Of a stretch of 64,000 nt of DNA, positions 52,259-62,873 are shown piece after piece; within the stretch, counting starts at the first letter, position 1, and each line of letters starts with the position of its first letter. The position numbers and the translations under genes are program-made. The notes below the pieces were generated by a model. The model saw only the letters and a program-made list of their open reading frames with translations, was not told the origin of the DNA and made no database searches. Source of the DNA: Micromonospora pallida (GTDB lineage Bacteria; Actinomycetota; Actinomycetes; Mycobacteriales; Micromonosporaceae); the NCBI RefSeq assembly GCF_900090325.1, contig NZ_FMHW01000002.1:1240001-1304000 (forward strand), read 5' to 3'.

Positions 52259-52846
52259 CTAAATCCCCCCAGATGGCGCATTTCTCCTAATGGCTCGTGA
52301 AACGGGGCGCGACCCAAAGCCAGACAACCACGGATAGCGCCTGCTGATTGCCAGAATTCAGCTCTTCCCTCGAGGGTCAGAGGGCCGTGATAAGCCATCT
52401 GCCAGCTGCGACTCAGGCTTCGCTGCATCGACGGCAACGTCCTGACCAGCGTCTTTCGTTCGGTGACCTCTTTGAGCCAGAGCAATCCGGCGAGGACCCC
52501 GAGAGCGCCGAGCCCGACGCCGGGAAGATTCAGCCGACGAAGCGGCGCGTGGTCCTCGGCGATACGGCACCACTCGCTCGTCGGCCGCCGATCACCTTGA
52601 CCGGGCCGTGTCTGAATCTTCCCCGCGATGCCATCGTCGATTCCTCCCGAACACCGTCGACAGGAGCCCTTCCTGGAGCGCAGTGACCCGGCATGCAGTC
52701 AGTCACGGCCGGACGGCTGCTGGTCGAGCGTAGAGACGCAGTCCCGCCGACCGACAGGTACCAACTGACTCCGGTTACGCTTCGAGGCTCAATGGGCGGT
52801 GTGGCCGAGCGTTTCGGTGGCCTGCCGAAGCCTCATCATGGCTCGG
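52259..52846. other. 588-nt gap without a confident gene
   Basis: The minus strand stays open from about 52690 to 52255 and encodes a plausible membrane-like segment (GVGLGALGVLAGLLWLKE), but no ATG, GTG or TTG precedes it after the upstream stop, the first being TTG 52485. It could be a decayed gene end. No tRNA, repeat or clear promoter is visible. Confidence 0.45.
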
Positions 52847-53473
52847 TCAGGCCTTCTCGAAGGTGATGCCCCGCTGGCCGACCGACACCTGCTTCTCCAC
52901 CACGGCGCCGTCCGCCTTGGTGTACCAGCAGAGGAACGGCGTCGTGCCGAAGGGGAACACCGCCTGGTCGGGCATCTCGGCGTCGCACATCGCGGTGCCC
53001 AGCCGGGCGTCGTTGTTGACTGCTTCGCTGTTCCACAGCCAGCCCACGTTTATCCGGGACAGCACGCCGACCGAGGCGATGGCTGACCAGGTTACGTACT
53101 GGTCGGCGATCGACGCGGTCACGTCCATCGGCACCGCGAGGTCGTCGAACTTCACCGTGCACTTCGCCTGCACGTTGCCGGTGATGAACTTCTTGTCGCA
53201 CGTCACAGACGTGTGCGCGGGCGAGCCGGCCTGGTTCAGTACCTGTTGTTGCAGTTCACGCATGATCTTCGCGTGCGCTGTACCAGGAGTGCCGTAGTCC
53301 GTGGGCGTGGCGGGGCCGTCGGCGGTGTACGGGTGGGCGCTCGATACCAGCCGCCCGGGTCGGGGCGGCGCGGCTGGCGACGAGGAAGGCGCGGTTGCAG
53401 TCGTATCGGGACCAGAGCAGGCGGCGAGGGCAAGTAGCAGCAGCGGTCCGAGGCCCGTACGGGAAAGGCGCAT
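52847..53473 (-). CDS. DUF4333-like lipoprotein
   Basis: This 208-aa protein has a short signal peptide with the lipobox LAAC (Cys about residue 19) and a Pro/Ser-rich linker. The C-terminal part contains HTSVTCDKKFITGNVQAKCT, which resembles the DUF4333 pattern with paired cysteines (SVxCPxx ... GxxxxC). It is exported and lipid-anchored, role unknown. It lies just past the downstream edge of the biosynthetic cluster. Confidence 0.75.
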   Translation of the reverse strand: MRLSRTGLGPLLLLALAACSGPDTTATAPSSSPAAPPRPGRLVSSAHPYTADGPATPTDYGTPGTAHAKIMRELQQQVLNQAGSPAHTSVTCDKKFITGNVQAKCTVKFDDLAVPMDVTASIADQYVTWSAIASVGVLSRINVGWLWNSEAVNNDARLGTAMCDAEMPDQAVFPFGTTPFLCWYTKADGAVVEKQVSVGQRGITFEKA

Positions 53474-53533
53474 GTGGTCAGGATATCGACGAACGCCACC
53501 ATGACCGGCAGGGCCAGTCGTACCGGGCGCGGA

Positions 53534-54733
53534 CTACGGATACGCCGAACCTGGCATGGAGAGGTCGTACGGCAGGCCCACGTAGTTCTCGGCCAGGCTG
53601 GTCGCGGCGGCGAGCGACGACACGGTGTAGCGAAGCTGGGCCAGTTGCAGGCGGTGCTCGAACGGGTCGCCGTCGGGGGACCGGTGCAGCATCGAGGTCA
53701 TCCACCAGGAGAAGTGCTCGGCCCGCCAGACCCGGTGCAGGCGACGGTCGCTGTAGCCGTCCAGCAGTTCGGTGGACCGCCCCGACAGGAAGGGGACCAG
53801 TGCCCGGGAGAGGTCCAGCGCGTCGGCGATGGCGAGGTTCATGCCCTTCGCTCCGGTCGGCGGCACGATGTGGGCGGCGTCGCCGGCGAGCAGCAACCGG
53901 CCGTACCGCATCGGCTCGGTCACCACGCTGCGGACGGACGTCAGTCCCTTCTCCAGCACCGGCCCGGACCGCAGGTCGAACCCGTCGACGGCGAGCCGGA
54001 CGGCCAACTCGTCCCAGATCCGGTCGTCCGGCCAGTCCGTGATCCGTTCGTCGGCCGGCACCTGTAGGTAGAGCCGGGTGATCTCCGGCGAGCGCATGCT
54101 GTGCAACGCGAACCCGCGATCCGAGTACGCGTAGATCAGCTCGTGGTGCGACGGCGGCGTCCGGGCGAGGATGCCCAGCCAGGCGAACGGGTACTCCCGC
54201 CGGTAGGTTCGCAGGGCGTCGGGCGGGAACGCGGTGCGGCTGACCCCGTGGAAGCCGTCGCAGCCGGCGACGACGTCGCAGACGAGGGCGCGGGCGGTGC
54301 CGTCGGCGTCGGTGAAGGTGATCCGGGGCCGGTCGCCGGCGGGATCGTGCACCGACACCTCGTCGACGTCGAACATGATCGGTGCGCCGGCCGTCTCGCG
54401 GGCGTCGATCAGGTCCTTGACCACCTCCTGTTGCCCGTACACGGTGATGGCCCTGCCGGTGAGGTCGGTCAGCGCGATGCGGTGGTCGGCCCGGTCGAAG
54501 CGTAACGACAGGCCGTGGTGCGGCATCCCCTCCCGATCCAACCGACCGCCCAGTCCCACCGCCCGCAGCAGCTTCACGGTGGAATGTTCGAGTACGCCGG
54601 CCCGCACCCGCTGCCGTACGTGCTCGCGGCTGCGGCGTTCCAGCACCACCGTGTCTATGCCCGCACGGTGCAGCAGGTGGGCCAGCATGAGTCCGGCCGG
54701 TCCGGCGCCGATGATGCCGACCTGGGTTCTCAC
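53534..54733 (-). CDS. pobA: 4-hydroxybenzoate 3-monooxygenase (PobA-like)
   Basis: This 399-aa flavoprotein hydroxylates 4-hydroxybenzoate to protocatechuate in characterised relatives. Visible motifs are GIIGAGPAGLMLAHLLHRAG, RVRAGVLEHSTVKLL, GQQEVVKDLIDAR, AGCDGFHGVSR and GDAAHIVPPTGAKGMNLA, all typical of PobA, and the length is standard. It overlaps the glycosyltransferase stop by 4 nt, so it belongs to the biosynthetic operon. It may hydroxylate a free or bound aromatic unit there; that role is inferred. Confidence 0.9.
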   Translation of the reverse strand: MRTQVGIIGAGPAGLMLAHLLHRAGIDTVVLERRSREHVRQRVRAGVLEHSTVKLLRAVGLGGRLDREGMPHHGLSLRFDRADHRIALTDLTGRAITVYGQQEVVKDLIDARETAGAPIMFDVDEVSVHDPAGDRPRITFTDADGTARALVCDVVAGCDGFHGVSRTAFPPDALRTYRREYPFAWLGILARTPPSHHELIYAYSDRGFALHSMRSPEITRLYLQVPADERITDWPDDRIWDELAVRLAVDGFDLRSGPVLEKGLTSVRSVVTEPMRYGRLLLAGDAAHIVPPTGAKGMNLAIADALDLSRALVPFLSGRSTELLDGYSDRRLHRVWRAEHFSWWMTSMLHRSPDGDPFEHRLQLAQLRYTVSSLAAATSLAENYVGLPYDLSMPGSAYP

Positions 54734-55914
54734 GCGGTCACCTCCGCTCGGGACCGGCAGCGCCGTTCGAGGGCGTCCGCCGCGGTCCGCGCGCCGCCCG
54801 CGCCGCGCACCGACTCCCGCATCCGGGCGAGCTGCCGCCGGTAGCCGCCGGCCCGGGCCACCCGCTCCACGGCGGCCCGGAGGGCGGCCGGTGTCGTGGC
54901 GGCGCGGTCCAGGTGGACCCCCAGGCCCAGGTCGACCACTCGCTCCGCGGTCACCGCCTGCTCCGGCGTCTGCGGGATCACCACCAGCGGTACGCCCTGC
55001 TGTAGCGCCTCCATGGTGCTGCCCATCCCGCCGTGCGTGACGAATGCGGCGGCCTCGGCCAGCAACGCGACCTGCGGGGCGTGCCGCAGCACGGTCAGGT
55101 GGTCCGGCGCCGGTGGCACTTCCCGGCCCCCGGTGGACAGCACCACCCGCCAGTCGCCGCCGTCGAACGCCGTGGCGCAGATCGGCAGCAGCTCCGGCCA
55201 GTCGTTGAAGACCGTGCCGAGCGACACGTACACCAGGTCGCCGGCGGGGTCCGCGACGCGTGGCGGGTCGGCGGTCACCGTCGGGCCGACGAACGTGTAC
55301 CGGTCGTCGAAGGTGTCCGCCGCCGGATGGAACTCACGGGTGGTGAAGACGACCGTGACGGGTTCGGCGTGGAAGAACAGGGCGGGCAGGGGCAACCGCG
55401 GGGTCCCGTACCGGTCGGCGAGCCGGCCCAGGTCGCCGTCGAACACCTCCATGGCCGCCGGGATCCGTGGAATGGTCCGCGCCTGCGGCCCGGTGAGGAA
55501 GGAGAAGCGCTCGTTCGACGCGTACGTGGTGCAGAGCATCGCCGCCGGCAGGCCGGCAACCTCGGCCACCAGCCGCCCCCACACGCACAGCTGGTCGTAG
55601 ACGACCACCGTGTCGGGGCCGAGATCCCGTACCCCGTCGAGCACCCCGGGCAGCACCTCGACCGCGGCGGCGGCCAACCGGGCCGGAATCAACGCGAGGG
55701 TGACCAGCGGGTCGGTGTCGGCCGGGAGGCGCGGATCCGGCGGCGGCGACGGGATCTCCCGGAACTCCGCGCCGGTGCCGACCATCGCGTCCCGGAACTG
55801 CGCGGTCAGCCAGTAGGTCACCCGGTGACCCCGGGCCACCAACTCCCGCGCCACCGGCAGCGTCGGGTTGACGTGCCCGTGCATCGGAGCGATCAGGAAA
55901 GCCAGGTGCGTCAA
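54730..55914 (-). CDS. MGT-family glycosyltransferase
   Basis: This 394-aa GT1-fold enzyme resembles macrolide-type UDP-sugar glycosyltransferases. It begins [20 protein letters not shown] and has the C-terminal nucleotide-sugar site: [20 protein letters not shown], then PQTPEQ. It overlaps the NRPS stop and the pobA start by 4 nt each. It probably glycosylates the cluster product or inactivates it for self-protection. Confidence 0.9.
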   Translation of the reverse strand: MTHLAFLIAPMHGHVNPTLPVARELVARGHRVTYWLTAQFRDAMVGTGAEFREIPSPPPDPRLPADTDPLVTLALIPARLAAAAVEVLPGVLDGVRDLGPDTVVVYDQLCVWGRLVAEVAGLPAAMLCTTYASNERFSFLTGPQARTIPRIPAAMEVFDGDLGRLADRYGTPRLPLPALFFHAEPVTVVFTTREFHPAADTFDDRYTFVGPTVTADPPRVADPAGDLVYVSLGTVFNDWPELLPICATAFDGGDWRVVLSTGGREVPPAPDHLTVLRHAPQVALLAEAAAFVTHGGMGSTMEALQQGVPLVVIPQTPEQAVTAERVVDLGLGVHLDRAATTPAALRAAVERVARAGGYRRQLARMRESVRGAGGARTAADALERRCRSRAEVTA

Positions 55915-58900
55915 CGGATCTTCCCCTTGTCAGCGGTGGCCAGTTCGACCAGCGCGGCCAACCGCGCCAGGGTGGGTTCGGCGAGGAACTCGGTCAGGCT
56001 GACCGGCACGCCGAACCGGTCGCGGACCTGCCCGACGATCACGGCCGCCGCCAACGAGTCGCCACCCAGGGCGAAGAAGTCGTCGTCCGGTGCCGGGCGG
56101 GCCGCCAGCAGCGGACCGACGATCTCGTCCGCCAGCACCGCGCCGACCCCCGCCGGACCGTCGTACGACGGGTCGGGTCGGCGGGCGGCGACCGACGGCG
56201 GCGGCGGAGCGGGCAGCCGGGACCGGTCCACCTTGCCGGTCGCGGTCAACGGCATCTCGTCGAGGTGGACCACCTGGTCGGGCAGCATGTAGTAGGGCAG
56301 CAGCCGGCCGGCGGCGGCCCGCAGTTCGGTGAGTCCCGGGACCGCTGGGCCGGTGAGGTAGCCGACCAGCGTCGGTGCCCCGGTGTCGTGCGGCCCGAGT
56401 TCGACCACCGCGCCCGTCACCCCCGGCACCGCGCACAGCGCCGACTCGACCTCGCCCAACTCCACCCGGAACCCGCGGATCTTCACCTGCCGGTCGAGCC
56501 GGCCGAGGAACTCGAGGTGGCCGTCGTCGGTCCAGCGGGCCAGGTCCCCGGTGCGGTACATCCGGCTGCCCGGCGCCCCGAACGGGTCCGGGACGAACCG
56601 CTCGGCGGTGAGCGGGTGGCGGCCGAGGTATCCCCACGCCAGCCCCGGGCCGGCGACACACAACTCTCCGGGCTGCCCCGGGGCGACCAGCCGCAGCTCC
56701 GGATCCAGTACGTAGGCGCGGTGGTTCGGCATCGGCCGGCCGATCGGGGGCACCCGCCCGTGCGCGGGCCGCCGGCACCGCATGAGCGTGACCGCCACTG
56801 TCGTCTCGGTCGGGCCGTACCCGTTCCAGAACTCGCGGTGCGGACGCTGCCAGGCGTCCACCAACGCCCCGGCGGGTGGCTCGCCGCCCACCGACACCAG
56901 ACGCAAGTCGGGAAGCTGGTCCGGGTCGAGCGACGGCATCAGCGCCGGGGGGAGTTCGGCGACCGTGACCTGCCGGTCGGTCAGCAACCGTTGCAGCCGC
57001 TGCGCCGACAGCCGGTCGTCGTCGTCGGCGAGGACCACGGTGGCGCCCGCGGTCAACGGGGCGAACAGGTCGAACACCGACACGTCGAAGCTCAGCGCGG
57101 CGTGGGCGAGCACCCGGTCGCCGGGCCGGATCCGGTACGCGGCGTTGACGTGGGTGACGAAGTCGACCACGGCACCGTGCGGTACCACGACCCCCTTGGG
57201 CGCCCCCGTGCTTCCCGAGGTGTAGAGGACGTACGCCGCATCGGCCGGCTCGGCGGCGACCGCGCCGATCCCGGACGTGGTGGACAGCGGGCGGCTCGGG
57301 TCGAGGGTGAGCAGCGGCGCGGGGCTGGCGGACAACCGGCCGGCCAGCGCGGTGCTGGCCACCCCGGCCGCGATCCGGGCGTCGGTCAGCATGAACCTGA
57401 CCCGCTCGGCCGGCAGCGCCGGGTCGACGGGCAGGTACGCCGCGCCGCTGGCGAGGATCCCGAGTACCGCCGTCACCATCGACGGGCCGCGCGGCAGGCA
57501 GAGCGCCACGATGCCGCCGGGCCGTACGCCGAGGGCGGCCAGCGAGCGGGCGACCTCCCCGGCGGCGTGCCAGAGTTCGGCGTAGCTGGTCGGCTGACCG
57601 TGGAAGTCAACGGCGGTCGCGTCGGGACAGCGGCGCGCGTTCGCCGCGATCAGGTCCACGATGGTGCCCGGCGGGGTATCGGCACTGCCGCCGTCACCCC
57701 AGCGCAGCACCGCGGTGATCTGGTCCGGCCGTACCGGCCCGAGGTCTGGTGCCGCGTCGTGTTTACTTCCGCTGTGCGGGCCGGTGAGCAGCGCAGCGCG
57801 GTCCCACCGGCCGTCCGAGCGCCGGGGTAGTCGCTCGACAGCGGTCACCACCGCCGGCGCCAGCGTGGGTGGCAGAACCTGTCGCAGCAGCCGCGACACC
57901 GCCGCCGGGTCGGGGCCGGGTCGTTCGACGGGTTCGAACCAGCCGCGCGGCTGGCCGGTGTCATCGGTGAGCACCAGTGCGGCGGCGATCCCGGGCAGGT
58001 CGCCCAACGCCTGGCCGGCCAGGGTCGCCTCGGCCCCGTCCCGGTCGTTGCCCAGCAGCTCCAGCGTGCCGTCGGCCCGGACCCGGACCCGGTCGCCGGT
58101 GCGTGATCCACCGTCGAGCCAGAGGTACCCGGGTGCCCCGTCGGGCACTGGCTGTCCGGTCGCGTCCCGCAGGCGGACGCGAACTCCCGGGAGCGGTCGT
58201 CCGATCGGCACTCCCCGGGCACCGGTCGAGGCCCGGCCAGCGTAGGACGCGTCCGGTGCCGGAGTTGCCGGGGCGGCGTGTTCCTCGTCCAGCCGCGTGG
58301 CGGACACGATGCCCGCCTCGGGCGTCGGGGCGTAGACCAGGTGCGCGTGTCTGGCCCGTTCGGCCAGCGCGGTACGCAGGTGGGCTGACGGCGGTTCGCC
58401 CACCACGACTGCGCCCCCGCCACGCCAGCCGTCCGCGATCAGGTCCAGCCAGTGGCCCGGCGTGCCGATCGTCGTCGCCGGTCCGGTGGGCTCGACCGGA
58501 CCGAGGAGGACACAGCCACCGACGGTGAGCGGGGCGAGCAGCGACCACGCCGGCGCCCAGGGCAGGGGCAACCGGCAGGCGACCTCCGCGCCGGGCGCCA
58601 GCACCAGTTCGTCCGCGACGGCGGCGGCCGCCGTCGAGATCACCGGCCGGCCGACCGGCACGCGTACGTCGTCCCGGTCACCGACGGGGGCCCACCATCC
58701 GGTCATCCCCGGCGTGGCGGTGTCGACCCCGCGTTCCTGACCAGGCGGGGGTGCTTCGGTACCGGGTTCCTGACCAGGCGGGGGCGCTTCGGTGCCGCGC
58801 TGTGGGCCGGAGCCGGACGGCGTGACGACGCCGTTCGCCACCAGCAGTCGGGCACCGCTGGCCCGCAGTCGTGTCTCGTCCCAGGTCGCCGGGTCGGCTA

Positions 58901-60563
58901 TCCAGCAGGCGCCGTGCACGTGCAGCACCGCGAGCACCGCCACCACGAGGTCCACCGACGGGTGGCCCAGAATCGCCACGGTGGTGCCGGGTTCGGTGTC
59001 GCCGGTGTCGGTGTCGATGTCCTTCGCGAGGCGGGTGTACCGGCGGACCAGTTCCGCGTAGTCACACACCCCGTCCGGCGCGCGGACGGCGACGGCTGAC
59101 GGCCACCGGTCGGCAGCCCGTCGTACGGCGGACAGCACGTCCGGCGGATCCCGGTGCGGCGTACCGGCGGCGTTGCCCACCTGCCGGCCGGAGCCGTCCT
59201 CCGCTGTCCCGGGCAGCCGCACCGCGCCGAGTGGCGCATCCAGGTCCGCGGCGAGCAGCGCGGTCAACCGCTGGTACCGCCGTAGCGTGGCGCTCATCGC
59301 GTCGTCGTCGAAGCGGTTCGCGTCGTAGTCCAGTCGGGTCCACACGTCGTCCCCGTGCAGCGTCACCGAGACGGCCAGCGGCACGCTGGTGTGTTCGACC
59401 GCCCGGAGCAGCGTCACCTGGACATCGCCCTCGGCTGCCGCACCCGTCCCGGCGCCACCGGTGACCCGGCCCCAGAAGCCCTGGAAGGCGAGGACGCTCT
59501 CGAAGAGGGCGTCCCCGCGCCGCATCCCCGACTGTGCCTGCACCAGTGGATGCGGGCTGTGTTCGTGCCGGCTCAGCTCGCTCAGGCCCTGCTGCACCTC
59601 GGTGAGCCAGCGACCGACCGGCATGTCCCACCGGACGGCCAGCCGCAGCGGCAGCGTGTTGGCGTACATGCCGACCCGGGTGTCCATCGCCGGCAGGGAA
59701 GCGCCCCGCCCGGCCAGGGTGACACCGAACGTGATGTCGTCCCGGCCGCCGTACCGCGCCAGCAGCAACGCCCAGGCCGCGTGCGCCAGGGTGGCGGGCA
59801 GGATGCCGCGCTGCCGCAACCTCAGCAGGCGTTCGGACAACTCCGGGTCGGACCAGGTCGACTCTTGCCGGCGGTCGTCGACGCCGGCCTCCGGTGGAGT
59901 GAACCGGCCGTGCCGGTCCACCCCGAGCGGGGTGGGGACGCGCAGGTCGCGGAGTCGGGAACGCCAGTACCCGACCGACTCGTCGCCGGGGCGCCCGGCC
60001 AGCCACCGGACGTACTGGCCGAACGGGGGCGCTTCGGGCAGCCGGGCCGGCCGGCCGGACACCGCCGCGCGCAGCCGCTCGGCCAGTTCGCCGGAGAGGA
60101 GGGCCTCGCTCCAGCCGTCGAGGATCAGGTGGTGGTCGGTGACGGCGACGAGCAGCCGGTCCTCGCCGGTACGCAGAGCCGCCACCCGCAGCAGCGGTGG
60201 GACGGTGAGATCGAAGCCGGCGGCCCGGTGTGCGGCCAGTATCCGGTCGAGGCGCGCCTCCACCGTGGCGGTGTCCGCCCCGCGCAGGTCCTCGGCCTGC
60301 CACGGCAGCGGGACGTCCGCCCACACCACCTGGACGGGGCGGCTGACGTCCTGCCACACGAAGCCGGTACGCAGGGCGGTGTGCCGCCGCAGCGATGCCT
60401 CGAACGCGGTGCGCAGCATGGTGGCCGTGACCGGGCCGGTCACCTGGTAGACGTGCTGCTGAAGGTGCTGACCGGCGTGTGGGGCCGCGAGGGCGTGGAA
60501 CAGCATCGTCTGCTGGAGCGGGGTGAGCGGGTAGATGTCCTCGATCGCGGGTCCGCCGGTCAC
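55911..60563 (-). CDS. NRPS: C - degenerate A - A - PCP
   Basis: This 1,550-aa synthetase starts with a condensation domain ([14 protein letters not shown]; catalytic HHLILDGWS near residue 143). Residues ~475-925 are a decayed adenylation domain: it keeps A1/A2-like and A7-like segments ([11 protein letters not shown]), but the A3 TSGSTG loop is replaced by a Pro/Glu-rich repeat and the A10 Lys is replaced (SDGRWDR). A second, complete A domain follows (~955-1440): [29 protein letters not shown] and [11 protein letters not shown]. The PCP Ser lies in [12 protein letters not shown] (~1499). By eye the pocket reads D-V-F-E-V-V-G-V-A, matching no code I know. No thioesterase. Confidence 0.93.
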   Translation of the reverse strand: MTGGPAIEDIYPLTPLQQTMLFHALAAPHAGQHLQQHVYQVTGPVTATMLRTAFEASLRRHTALRTGFVWQDVSRPVQVVWADVPLPWQAEDLRGADTATVEARLDRILAAHRAAGFDLTVPPLLRVAALRTGEDRLLVAVTDHHLILDGWSEALLSGELAERLRAAVSGRPARLPEAPPFGQYVRWLAGRPGDESVGYWRSRLRDLRVPTPLGVDRHGRFTPPEAGVDDRRQESTWSDPELSERLLRLRQRGILPATLAHAAWALLLARYGGRDDITFGVTLAGRGASLPAMDTRVGMYANTLPLRLAVRWDMPVGRWLTEVQQGLSELSRHEHSPHPLVQAQSGMRRGDALFESVLAFQGFWGRVTGGAGTGAAAEGDVQVTLLRAVEHTSVPLAVSVTLHGDDVWTRLDYDANRFDDDAMSATLRRYQRLTALLAADLDAPLGAVRLPGTAEDGSGRQVGNAAGTPHRDPPDVLSAVRRAADRWPSAVAVRAPDGVCDYAELVRRYTRLAKDIDTDTGDTEPGTTVAILGHPSVDLVVAVLAVLHVHGACWIADPATWDETRLRASGARLLVANGVVTPSGSGPQRGTEAPPPGQEPGTEAPPPGQERGVDTATPGMTGWWAPVGDRDDVRVPVGRPVISTAAAAVADELVLAPGAEVACRLPLPWAPAWSLLAPLTVGGCVLLGPVEPTGPATTIGTPGHWLDLIADGWRGGGAVVVGEPPSAHLRTALAERARHAHLVYAPTPEAGIVSATRLDEEHAAPATPAPDASYAGRASTGARGVPIGRPLPGVRVRLRDATGQPVPDGAPGYLWLDGGSRTGDRVRVRADGTLELLGNDRDGAEATLAGQALGDLPGIAAALVLTDDTGQPRGWFEPVERPGPDPAAVSRLLRQVLPPTLAPAVVTAVERLPRRSDGRWDRAALLTGPHSGSKHDAAPDLGPVRPDQITAVLRWGDGGSADTPPGTIVDLIAANARRCPDATAVDFHGQPTSYAELWHAAGEVARSLAALGVRPGGIVALCLPRGPSMVTAVLGILASGAAYLPVDPALPAERVRFMLTDARIAAGVASTALAGRLSASPAPLLTLDPSRPLSTTSGIGAVAAEPADAAYVLYTSGSTGAPKGVVVPHGAVVDFVTHVNAAYRIRPGDRVLAHAALSFDVSVFDLFAPLTAGATVVLADDDDRLSAQRLQRLLTDRQVTVAELPPALMPSLDPDQLPDLRLVSVGGEPPAGALVDAWQRPHREFWNGYGPTETTVAVTLMRCRRPAHGRVPPIGRPMPNHRAYVLDPELRLVAPGQPGELCVAGPGLAWGYLGRHPLTAERFVPDPFGAPGSRMYRTGDLARWTDDGHLEFLGRLDRQVKIRGFRVELGEVESALCAVPGVTGAVVELGPHDTGAPTLVGYLTGPAVPGLTELRAAAGRLLPYYMLPDQVVHLDEMPLTATGKVDRSRLPAPPPPSVAARRPDPSYDGPAGVGAVLADEIVGPLLAARPAPDDDFFALGGDSLAAAVIVGQVRDRFGVPVSLTEFLAEPTLARLAALVELATADKGKIR
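58734..58799 (-). repeat. Tandem 33-bp repeat in the degenerate A domain
   Basis: Two adjacent 33-bp units (58734-58766 and 58767-58799) differ at only a few bases and encode an 11-residue unit [12 protein letters not shown]. They sit where the A3 nucleotide-binding loop would be, so the repeat replaces catalytic sequence with a flexible linker. Confidence 0.85.
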
Positions 60564-60588
60564 CGCGTCGCCCTCCGGCTGCCGGGGG

Positions 60589-62547
60589 TCACGACGGCTG
60601 GTCGTCGCGGCGTGGACCCGAGGCGGCCGCCAGCCGGGCCATCATCCGATCGAGTTGATCCTGGGACAGACCGGAGTCGGGGAAGTCGCTGGCTCGGTGG
60701 CCCCCGACGTCGGTCGCGGCCGGGTCGGTCGACTCGGTTTTGCTGACACCGGCCTGGTCGGAGCCGTCGTCCGGTGTCGTTGGCGTCTGCGCCGCCGGCA
60801 GCCGTGCCGCCCGGGCCAGCTCGGCGACGGTCTGGTGGAGGAACACGTCGCTGGGCAGGATCTCCAGGCCGGCCTCGGCGGCGAGGCCGACCAGGCGCAG
60901 GCTGGCCACCGAGTCACCGCCGAGCGCGAAGAAGCTGGTGGTCCGGTCCACCGACGGGTGGCCGAGGACGCGGCCGAAGACGTCGGCGAGCACCTCCTCG
61001 ACCTGGTCCAGCGGTGGTAGCCCGATCCGGGACTGCGCGATCGGTGGCACCGGCTGTGGGGTATCCGATGCCGGCCGCTCGTCCGCCGGCAGCCCGGCAC
61101 CCAGGCCCGCCGCCGAGCCGCTGGTCGCCACCGCCAGGTCGGCCGCGTCCAGATCGGCTCCGTCCAGATCGGCTCCGGCTGTGGCGACGCCGGACGGGTC
61201 AGCCACCGGGAGCGCGGTGACCGGGGTGCGCGGGTCGGCGAGCGCGGCGGACAGGATCCGGCGGAGCTGGCGGGGTAGCCCGCGGGCGGTCCGGTCGGCC
61301 AGCAGACCTCGCCGCCACTCGACCACCACCTGCAACCCGCCGTCGGGGCGCTCGTTGAAGGTCAGGAACAGGTCGTACTTGGCGGTTCCGTTGCTGAACT
61401 CGGTGCCCTCGGACAGGAACGCCGGCTGCCCGGCCGGTGCCGGCGGCGGTACGGGGACCATGTTGATCCCCACCTGGAACAGCGCGGTCACGCCCAGGGT
61501 GCGGCTCCGGGCGACCGCGCCGACGATCCGTTCGAACGGGGTGTCCTCGTGGGCCAGGGCATCCTGGACGGTACGCCGGGCCCGGGCCAGCAGCTCGCCG
61601 AAGGACGGATCGCCGGACACGTCCATCCGCAGGACCAGCATGTTGACGAACAGCCCGACCACCCGGCGCAGCTCGGCGGTAGGCCGGCCGAGCACCGGCG
61701 TGCCGACCGGCAGATCCGTGCCGCCGGTGTGCTGGTTCAGCAGGACCGCGTACCCCGCGAGGAGCACCGCGAACAGCGTGGTGGCCTGCGTACGGGCGAC
61801 CGCCCGCAGGTCGTGGACGAAGGCGGCGTCCCAGTCCTCGGCGTACCACCCGCCGCTGTCGAGCGCCTCGGTCGGGCGGCGTCGCCCGGGCGCCAGCTCC
61901 ACGGTCGGCAGGTCCGCGAGCTGCGCCCGCCACCACTCGAGCGCCTCGGCCGCCTTGGCCTGCTCCTGCTTCTTCTGCTGCCACACCGCGTAGTCCAGGT
62001 ACTGGATACGCAGCGGCGGCAGGCCCGGATCGGTGCCCTCGGCGGCGTGGGCGTACAGCGCGGCGAGGTCCTCGGTCAGCACACCGATCGAGGTCGCGTC
62101 GGCGACGATGTGGTGCACCACCAGGATCATCACCTGCGTGTTCCCCGGCAGGTGGATCAGCCGGACCCGCAGCAGCGGGCCGGTAGCCAGGTCGAACAGG
62201 GCGGCGGCGTCCCGCTGGCGTAGCTCGGCCAGCCGGTCGCGGGCCTGCTCCCCGGTCAGGTCGCGCAGGTCGCTCACCGAGAGGTCCACCTCGCCGGCCT
62301 GCGCGGCGATGGCCTGATGCAGTGCCCCGTCCCGCTGGTGGAACGTGGTACGCAACGCCTCGTGCCGGTCCACCAGCGCGGTCAGCGCGGCCCGCAGCGG
62401 ATCGGGGCGCAGCGTCCCCGCCGGACGGAGCTCGACGTTGAGGTTGTTCAACGGCCGACCCGGATAGATCTGCTCGAGGAACCACAGCTGCCGCTGGGCC
62501 GACGAGGCGGGGAACAGCGGCGCGTCGGCCGACTCCGGCCCGGTCAT
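60589..62547 (-). CDS. NRPS: C - PCP protein without an adenylation domain
   Basis: This 652-aa protein has a condensation domain ([19 protein letters not shown]; active-site HHIVADATS near residue 146) and a PCP with the Ser in [15 protein letters not shown] (~544). The C motif keeps both His and Asp but has Ala where Gly is usual. A ~75-residue tail ends with an amphipathic stretch [15 protein letters not shown], resembling a docking element. With no A domain, the PCP must be charged in trans, perhaps by the next protein. The stop is 25 nt before the next start. Confidence 0.92.
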   Translation of the reverse strand: MTGPESADAPLFPASSAQRQLWFLEQIYPGRPLNNLNVELRPAGTLRPDPLRAALTALVDRHEALRTTFHQRDGALHQAIAAQAGEVDLSVSDLRDLTGEQARDRLAELRQRDAAALFDLATGPLLRVRLIHLPGNTQVMILVVHHIVADATSIGVLTEDLAALYAHAAEGTDPGLPPLRIQYLDYAVWQQKKQEQAKAAEALEWWRAQLADLPTVELAPGRRRPTEALDSGGWYAEDWDAAFVHDLRAVARTQATTLFAVLLAGYAVLLNQHTGGTDLPVGTPVLGRPTAELRRVVGLFVNMLVLRMDVSGDPSFGELLARARRTVQDALAHEDTPFERIVGAVARSRTLGVTALFQVGINMVPVPPPAPAGQPAFLSEGTEFSNGTAKYDLFLTFNERPDGGLQVVVEWRRGLLADRTARGLPRQLRRILSAALADPRTPVTALPVADPSGVATAGADLDGADLDAADLAVATSGSAAGLGAGLPADERPASDTPQPVPPIAQSRIGLPPLDQVEEVLADVFGRVLGHPSVDRTTSFFALGGDSVASLRLVGLAAEAGLEILPSDVFLHQTVAELARAARLPAAQTPTTPDDGSDQAGVSKTESTDPAATDVGGHRASDFPDSGLSQDQLDRMMARLAAASGPRRDDQPS

Positions 62548-62873
62548 GCCCGGCCCCTCGGCACCACTTCGATCTCCGGCTCGTCCGGCTCGGCCACGGT
62601 CCGGGCCGTCTCCACCGCCGCGGCCAGCCCCGCGACCGTCGGTGCCTCGTACAGCGCCCGCATCGGCAGCTTCACCTCCCAGACCTCGCCGAGCCGCCAG
62701 ACGAGCTGGACCGCGACGAGGGAATTGCCGCCGAGTTCGAAGAAGTCGTCGTCGACGCCGATGTCCGGTACGGAGAGCATCTCCGACAGCATGGCGCAGA
62801 GCGCCACCTCGACCTCGCCCGTCGGCGCCCGGTACGGGCCCAGGCCCTCACGCCCCGAGTGGTGGTTCGGCAC
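62544..62873 (-). CDS. Carrier protein (PCP/ACP), probably the frameshifted end of the PKS
   Basis: A 109-codon frame carries a full carrier domain with the phosphopantetheine Ser in DDFFELGGNSLVAVQLVW. Its only start near the 5' end is GTG 62873, with no ribosome-binding site, and the preceding residues PYRAPTGEVEV are typical inter-domain linker sequence of a PKS. It is therefore better read as the C-terminal ACP of the upstream PKS, separated by a 1-nt shift. It overlaps the C-PCP start by 4 nt. Confidence 0.8.
   Translation of the reverse strand: MPNHHSGREGLGPYRAPTGEVEVALCAMLSEMLSVPDIGVDDDFFELGGNSLVAVQLVWRLGEVWEVKLPMRALYEAPTVAGLAAAVETARTVAEPDEPEIEVVPRGRA

Noticed and set aside
56265..57830. 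Plus-strand frame antisense to the NRPS
   Set aside because: Arg/Gly-rich shadow of the adenylation domain; no start signal or motif.
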